Positions 23,165 through 25,202 of a stretch of 25,202 bases of DNA are shown one piece after another. The stretch lies in the NCBI GenBank assembly GCA_020052975.1, contig JAGVOC010000108.1, forward strand, positions 1-25,202, in the 5' to 3' direction. Numbering within the stretch: position 1 is the first letter of the stretch; each line of letters begins with the position of its first letter. Origin of the DNA: Desulfobacterales bacterium (lineage in GTDB: Bacteria > Desulfobacterota > Desulfobacteria > Desulfobacterales > RPRI01). Position numbers and translations under genes: made by a program. The notes below the pieces were generated by a model. It made no database searches. It saw only the letters and a program-made list of their open reading frames with translations, and had not been told where the DNA came from.

Positions 23165-23617
23165 ATGTCTGAAATAAGGCAAAAAACAGTCAATGGATTA
23201 AAAGCAGGCGACACATTCACCGTCAAGCGCAAATTCACAAAAAAAGATACCGAATATTTTGGAAATATTACAAAAGATTACAATCCGGTTCATTATGACA
23301 GACGGTTTATCGAAGCAAAAAAATTAAACGGGCTTATCTGCCATGGCCTGCTTGTTGCTAGCCTGATAACAGAAATCGGAGGTCAAATCGGATGGCTTGC
23401 ATCCGGCATGGACTTCCGCTTTAAGAAGCCTGTATATTTCGGAGATACCATAACCTGCACATTCACAATAATTGAAATTAATGAAAGAGGAAAAGCAAAA
23501 GGAGAAGCGGTTTACCGCAATCAGGAGGGAACGGTTGTTCTTGAAGCTACCCTGAAAGGCATCCTCCCCGGTTCAAAAGAAAAACAGGTTTTGCAAGTCT
23601 TGATGGAAGAGAGATGA
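23165..23617 (+). CDS. MaoC-like (R)-specific enoyl-CoA hydratase
   Basis: This 150-residue single hot-dog domain has the hydratase 2 motif in DYNPVHYD (Asp38, Asn40, His43 as the catalytic Asp/His pair), then GLICHGLLVASLI and MDFRFKKPVYFGDTI, as in PhaJ/MaoC proteins that hydrate trans-2-enoyl-CoA to (R)-3-hydroxyacyl-CoA. It is cytoplasmic and probably dimeric. A weak AAGAAG precedes the ATG. No PHA synthase or other beta-oxidation gene lies next to it, so the pathway is not shown. Its TGA stop falls in a repeat terminus (GATGAACTCGTAATAAAGTC). Confidence 0.88.
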   Translation: MSEIRQKTVNGLKAGDTFTVKRKFTKKDTEYFGNITKDYNPVHYDRRFIEAKKLNGLICHGLLVASLITEIGGQIGWLASGMDFRFKKPVYFGDTITCTFTIIEINERGKAKGEAVYRNQEGTVVLEATLKGILPGSKEKQVLQVLMEER

Positions 23618-23665
23618 ACTCGTAATAAAGTCCATAAAATTTTACAGATTCGTAAAATAGTCCCC
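23615..23665. repeat. Two direct copies of the dispersed terminus
   Basis: TGAACTCGTAATAAAGTCC (from 23615) and GATTCGTAAAATAGTCCC (from about 23647) are two versions of the terminus in the same orientation. The first includes the stop codon of the MaoC-like gene. Confidence 0.5.
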
Positions 23666-23708
23666 CGCCTCAATATCATTTATTTGTAAAACATATATAA
23701 AAAAAGTC

Positions 23709-23737
23709 TTGACATTCTGTTTTATTTGTATAACAAT
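23709..23737 (+). promoter_or_regulatory. Putative promoter of the RHH-PilZ gene
   Basis: TTGACATTCT (23709-23718) with a TATAAC/AACAAT region at 23729-23737. At 17-base spacing the -10 would be AACAAT; TATAAC is at 14. The same TTGACATTCT plus AT-rich spacer occurs before the PEP-CTERM gene. Confidence 0.5.
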
Positions 23738-23800
23738 CAGGTCAAAAGTAAACAGATCGGTTTTCAATATCAACACAGGAAATAAAACGATGGAGGATCA

Positions 23801-24295
23801 ATGCGAAAGGACGTAACCATATGCTTCCGTACAAGCAAAGAAGTCCGGGATTCCATTGACAAGATCAGGCTGAAGACTAAGCGCTCAATATCATCGGTCA
23901 TCGAAGACATCATAGGTTGTTACCTGCGTGAAAACAAGGCCTTTGAATGTGGTGAGAAAGAGCAGCGACGTTTCAACAGGAAGGAAGTATCTATCCCTGT
24001 AGTAATCAGGGACCCGGCCGAGGAAGCCCGGATGCTGCAGGCCGGCATCATACTCGATATCTCTCTGGGAGGACTGCGCATCTCTTTCCCGGAAGATTTT
24101 ATTGGCGAAGCATCTGTCGCGAGTCAGGGCAACGAATTCGAAGCTATCTTTACACTGCCCAATGAGAAGAGGCCCATCAGCATCAAGTGCAAACCTAAAC
24201 GTACTGTTTCAACCGACAACGTAAAACAGATGGGGGCTTCCTTTGTTGATTCGGACTTTAGCAGTTATAAGACACTACAATCATATTTGATATAA
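23801..24295 (+). CDS. Ribbon-helix-helix plus PilZ domain protein
   Basis: This 164-residue protein joins two regulatory modules. Residues 3-45 (VTICFRTSKEVRDSIDKIRL... SISSVIEDIIGCYL) look like a ribbon-helix-helix DNA-binding domain. Residues 55-164 form a PilZ domain with both c-di-GMP motifs: Arg56-x3-Arg60 in RRFNR and DISLGG (Asp86, Ser88, Gly91). A c-di-GMP-controlled DNA-binding protein is the straightforward inference. GGAGG lies 6 bases before the ATG. It sits upstream of the PEP-CTERM gene, and both have a similar TTGACATTCT promoter, so it may control that gene or itself. The RHH assignment is the weaker of the two. Confidence 0.8.
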   Translation: MRKDVTICFRTSKEVRDSIDKIRLKTKRSISSVIEDIIGCYLRENKAFECGEKEQRRFNRKEVSIPVVIRDPAEEARMLQAGIILDISLGGLRISFPEDFIGEASVASQGNEFEAIFTLPNEKRPISIKCKPKRTVSTDNVKQMGASFVDSDFSSYKTLQSYLI

Positions 24296-24334
24296 CTATT
24301 TGATATTGTTTTAGATAAAATTTTAAAAAAATGC

Positions 24335-24363
24335 TTGACATTCTTATTTAAATGTTATACATT
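24335..24363 (+). promoter_or_regulatory. Putative promoter of the PEP-CTERM gene
   Basis: TTGACATTCT (24335-24344), an AT-rich spacer, then TATACATT (24356-24363). With 17-base spacing the -10 is TACATT. It resembles the promoter at 23709. Confidence 0.5.
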
Positions 24364-24430
24364 GTAGACAAAAATAAGGACTAATTATAATAAATTCTAT
24401 GAAATGTTTTATGTGAAGGAGGAACGGGCT

Positions 24431-25105
24431 ATGTTAAATATATACAAAAAAAGTTTATTGATAATGGTGGCCTCTTTCCTTTTTATTGTGATGATGACCC
24501 CAACAGCACAAGCTGATTCGTATACGCTCAATGCATACGATATTTGGGTGGATACTGGCATCAACCTCAACAATTCACTGGTCACTTTTTCAGATGCCAA
24601 AACCCATTCCAATGACCCGGATCACCTGAATAAGTGGACATGGGGGATCGAATGGTATTCTAAGCCAGAAAACGGCGGAATACCGTATGTTTGGACTAAT
24701 GCTAACGGAGGTTACGGTCCATGGCGTAAGTATGAAGATGGTATGGTAACGGATGAATGGTTCAAATCGGGAAAGCATGGCCAACTGATCGGTTACATCG
24801 GCTTCGATAATCCTCTGGAGAACGCCGGTCAGGACGAAAACGGAACGGGGGCGGACATAACTTTTCTTGATAATGTTTTCGGCATCGGAAAGTCAACAGT
24901 TTCAATGTTCGGCACCGGGGATGTCTGGATCGGCATAAATGATGCCTTCTGGGATTTTCCCAATGGTTATCCGGACAATAGCGGATGGGTAACGGTTAAT
25001 ATTGCTGTTCCCGAACCGGCGACCATGCTGCTCCTCGGTCTCGGTCTGCTGGGTGTAGCTGGAATTCGATCTGCTGGGTGTAGCTGGAATCAGGAAAAAG
25101 TTTAA
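24431..25105 (+). CDS. Secreted PEP-CTERM protein with LecA-like domain and altered tail
   Basis: This 224-residue protein has a Sec signal peptide (MLNIYKK, hydrophobic core, TAQA|DS cleavage near residue 28). The body ends with GQLIGYIGFDNP, ...GTGDVWIGINDAFWDF...DNSGWVTVNI, a layout like PA-IL/LecA-type carbohydrate-binding domains; that is a resemblance only. A PEP-CTERM signal follows: VPEPATMLLLGLGLLGVAG, normally then a basic tail, processed by exosortase. Here a 25-bp duplication shifts the frame after GIR, giving SAGCSWNQEKV instead of a tail starting RKKFK. AAGGAGG before the ATG at 24431 supports this start over the longer frame. Confidence 0.85.
   Translation: MLNIYKKSLLIMVASFLFIVMMTPTAQADSYTLNAYDIWVDTGINLNNSLVTFSDAKTHSNDPDHLNKWTWGIEWYSKPENGGIPYVWTNANGGYGPWRKYEDGMVTDEWFKSGKHGQLIGYIGFDNPLENAGQDENGTGADITFLDNVFGIGKSTVSMFGTGDVWIGINDAFWDFPNGYPDNSGWVTVNIAVPEPATMLLLGLGLLGVAGIRSAGCSWNQEKV
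25045..25090. repeat. 25-bp-period tandem duplication in the PEP-CTERM tail
   Basis: The 21-mer starting TCTGCTGGGTGTAGCTGGAA occurs at 25045-25065 and again at 25070-25090. The period of 25 is not a multiple of three, so the second copy is read in another frame. Confidence 0.9.
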
Positions 25106-25113
25106 GAATGAAC

Positions 25114-25138
25114 TACCCCGCAGCAGAGCTGCGAGGTA
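25114..25138 (+). terminator. Hairpin after the PEP-CTERM gene
   Basis: TACCCCGCAGC pairs with GCTGCGAGGTA with one mismatch around an AGA loop. A T run appears only about 35 bases later, so it may be an mRNA 3' stabiliser or weak terminator. Direct repeats AATACAG and GTCAGAA follow. Confidence 0.45.
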
Positions 25139-25202
25139 TCTGGAATACAGAATACAGTAGTCAGAAGTCAGAATTTTTTTTGAAGATATTTTATCTCCCT
25201 TC

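Overview
The window looks like chromosome from an uncultured Desulfobacterota (deltaproteobacterial, Desulfobacterales-like) bacterium of moderate-to-low GC. The clues are an EF-G of the spirochaete/planctomycete/delta type, a tungsten aldehyde:ferredoxin oxidoreductase, a CoA-transferase fused to a GNAT domain, a PEP-CTERM protein, and many short dispersed inverted repeats in the gaps between genes. This placement is inferred from gene content, not from any search. I saw no tRNA, rRNA, CRISPR array, integrase or transposase gene.

Layout. 1-4335: a SLOG-like protein (+), a universal stress protein (-), then a compact + strand run of GAF protein, glyceraldehyde-3-phosphate dehydrogenase and an YfcE/MJ0936-type phosphodiesterase. 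4336-10108: a minus-strand block read as azlC, azlD, CoA-transferase/GNAT fusion, rsmG, typA. 10109-13712: an orphan terminator, an EF-G paralogue, a small RecA/RAD55-like ATPase and its terminator. 13817-14720: an exported YibQ-type divergent polysaccharide deacetylase. 14880-17971 (minus): AOR-family oxidoreductase and a RhuM-family protein. 18077-23066: a three-gene AmmeMemoRadiSam-type cassette. 23165-25202: MaoC-like hydratase, RHH-PilZ protein and a PEP-CTERM protein.

The most interesting system is the cassette at 18148-23066. It encodes a MEMO-AMMECR1 fusion (AmrB-AmrA) with a Sec signal peptide, a 702-residue polytopic membrane protein with a degenerate spermidine-synthase domain, and an AmrS-type radical SAM protein with a twin-arginine-like N-terminus. 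Together they suggest an AmmeMemoRadiSam system directed to the envelope, unlike the usual cytoplasmic picture. A 146-bp repeat element lies exactly between the last two genes, flanked by a perfect 15-bp direct duplication that contains the stop codon of one gene and the start codon of the next. Deleting the element and one repeat restores an ATGA stop/start overlap, so the insertion appears to have split a translationally coupled pair without damaging either gene.

The second theme is the repeat families. A terminus close to TTGATGGACTCGTAAAAAGT recurs at about ten places, always in or at the edge of a gap, and at several genes it supplies or abuts the stop codon.
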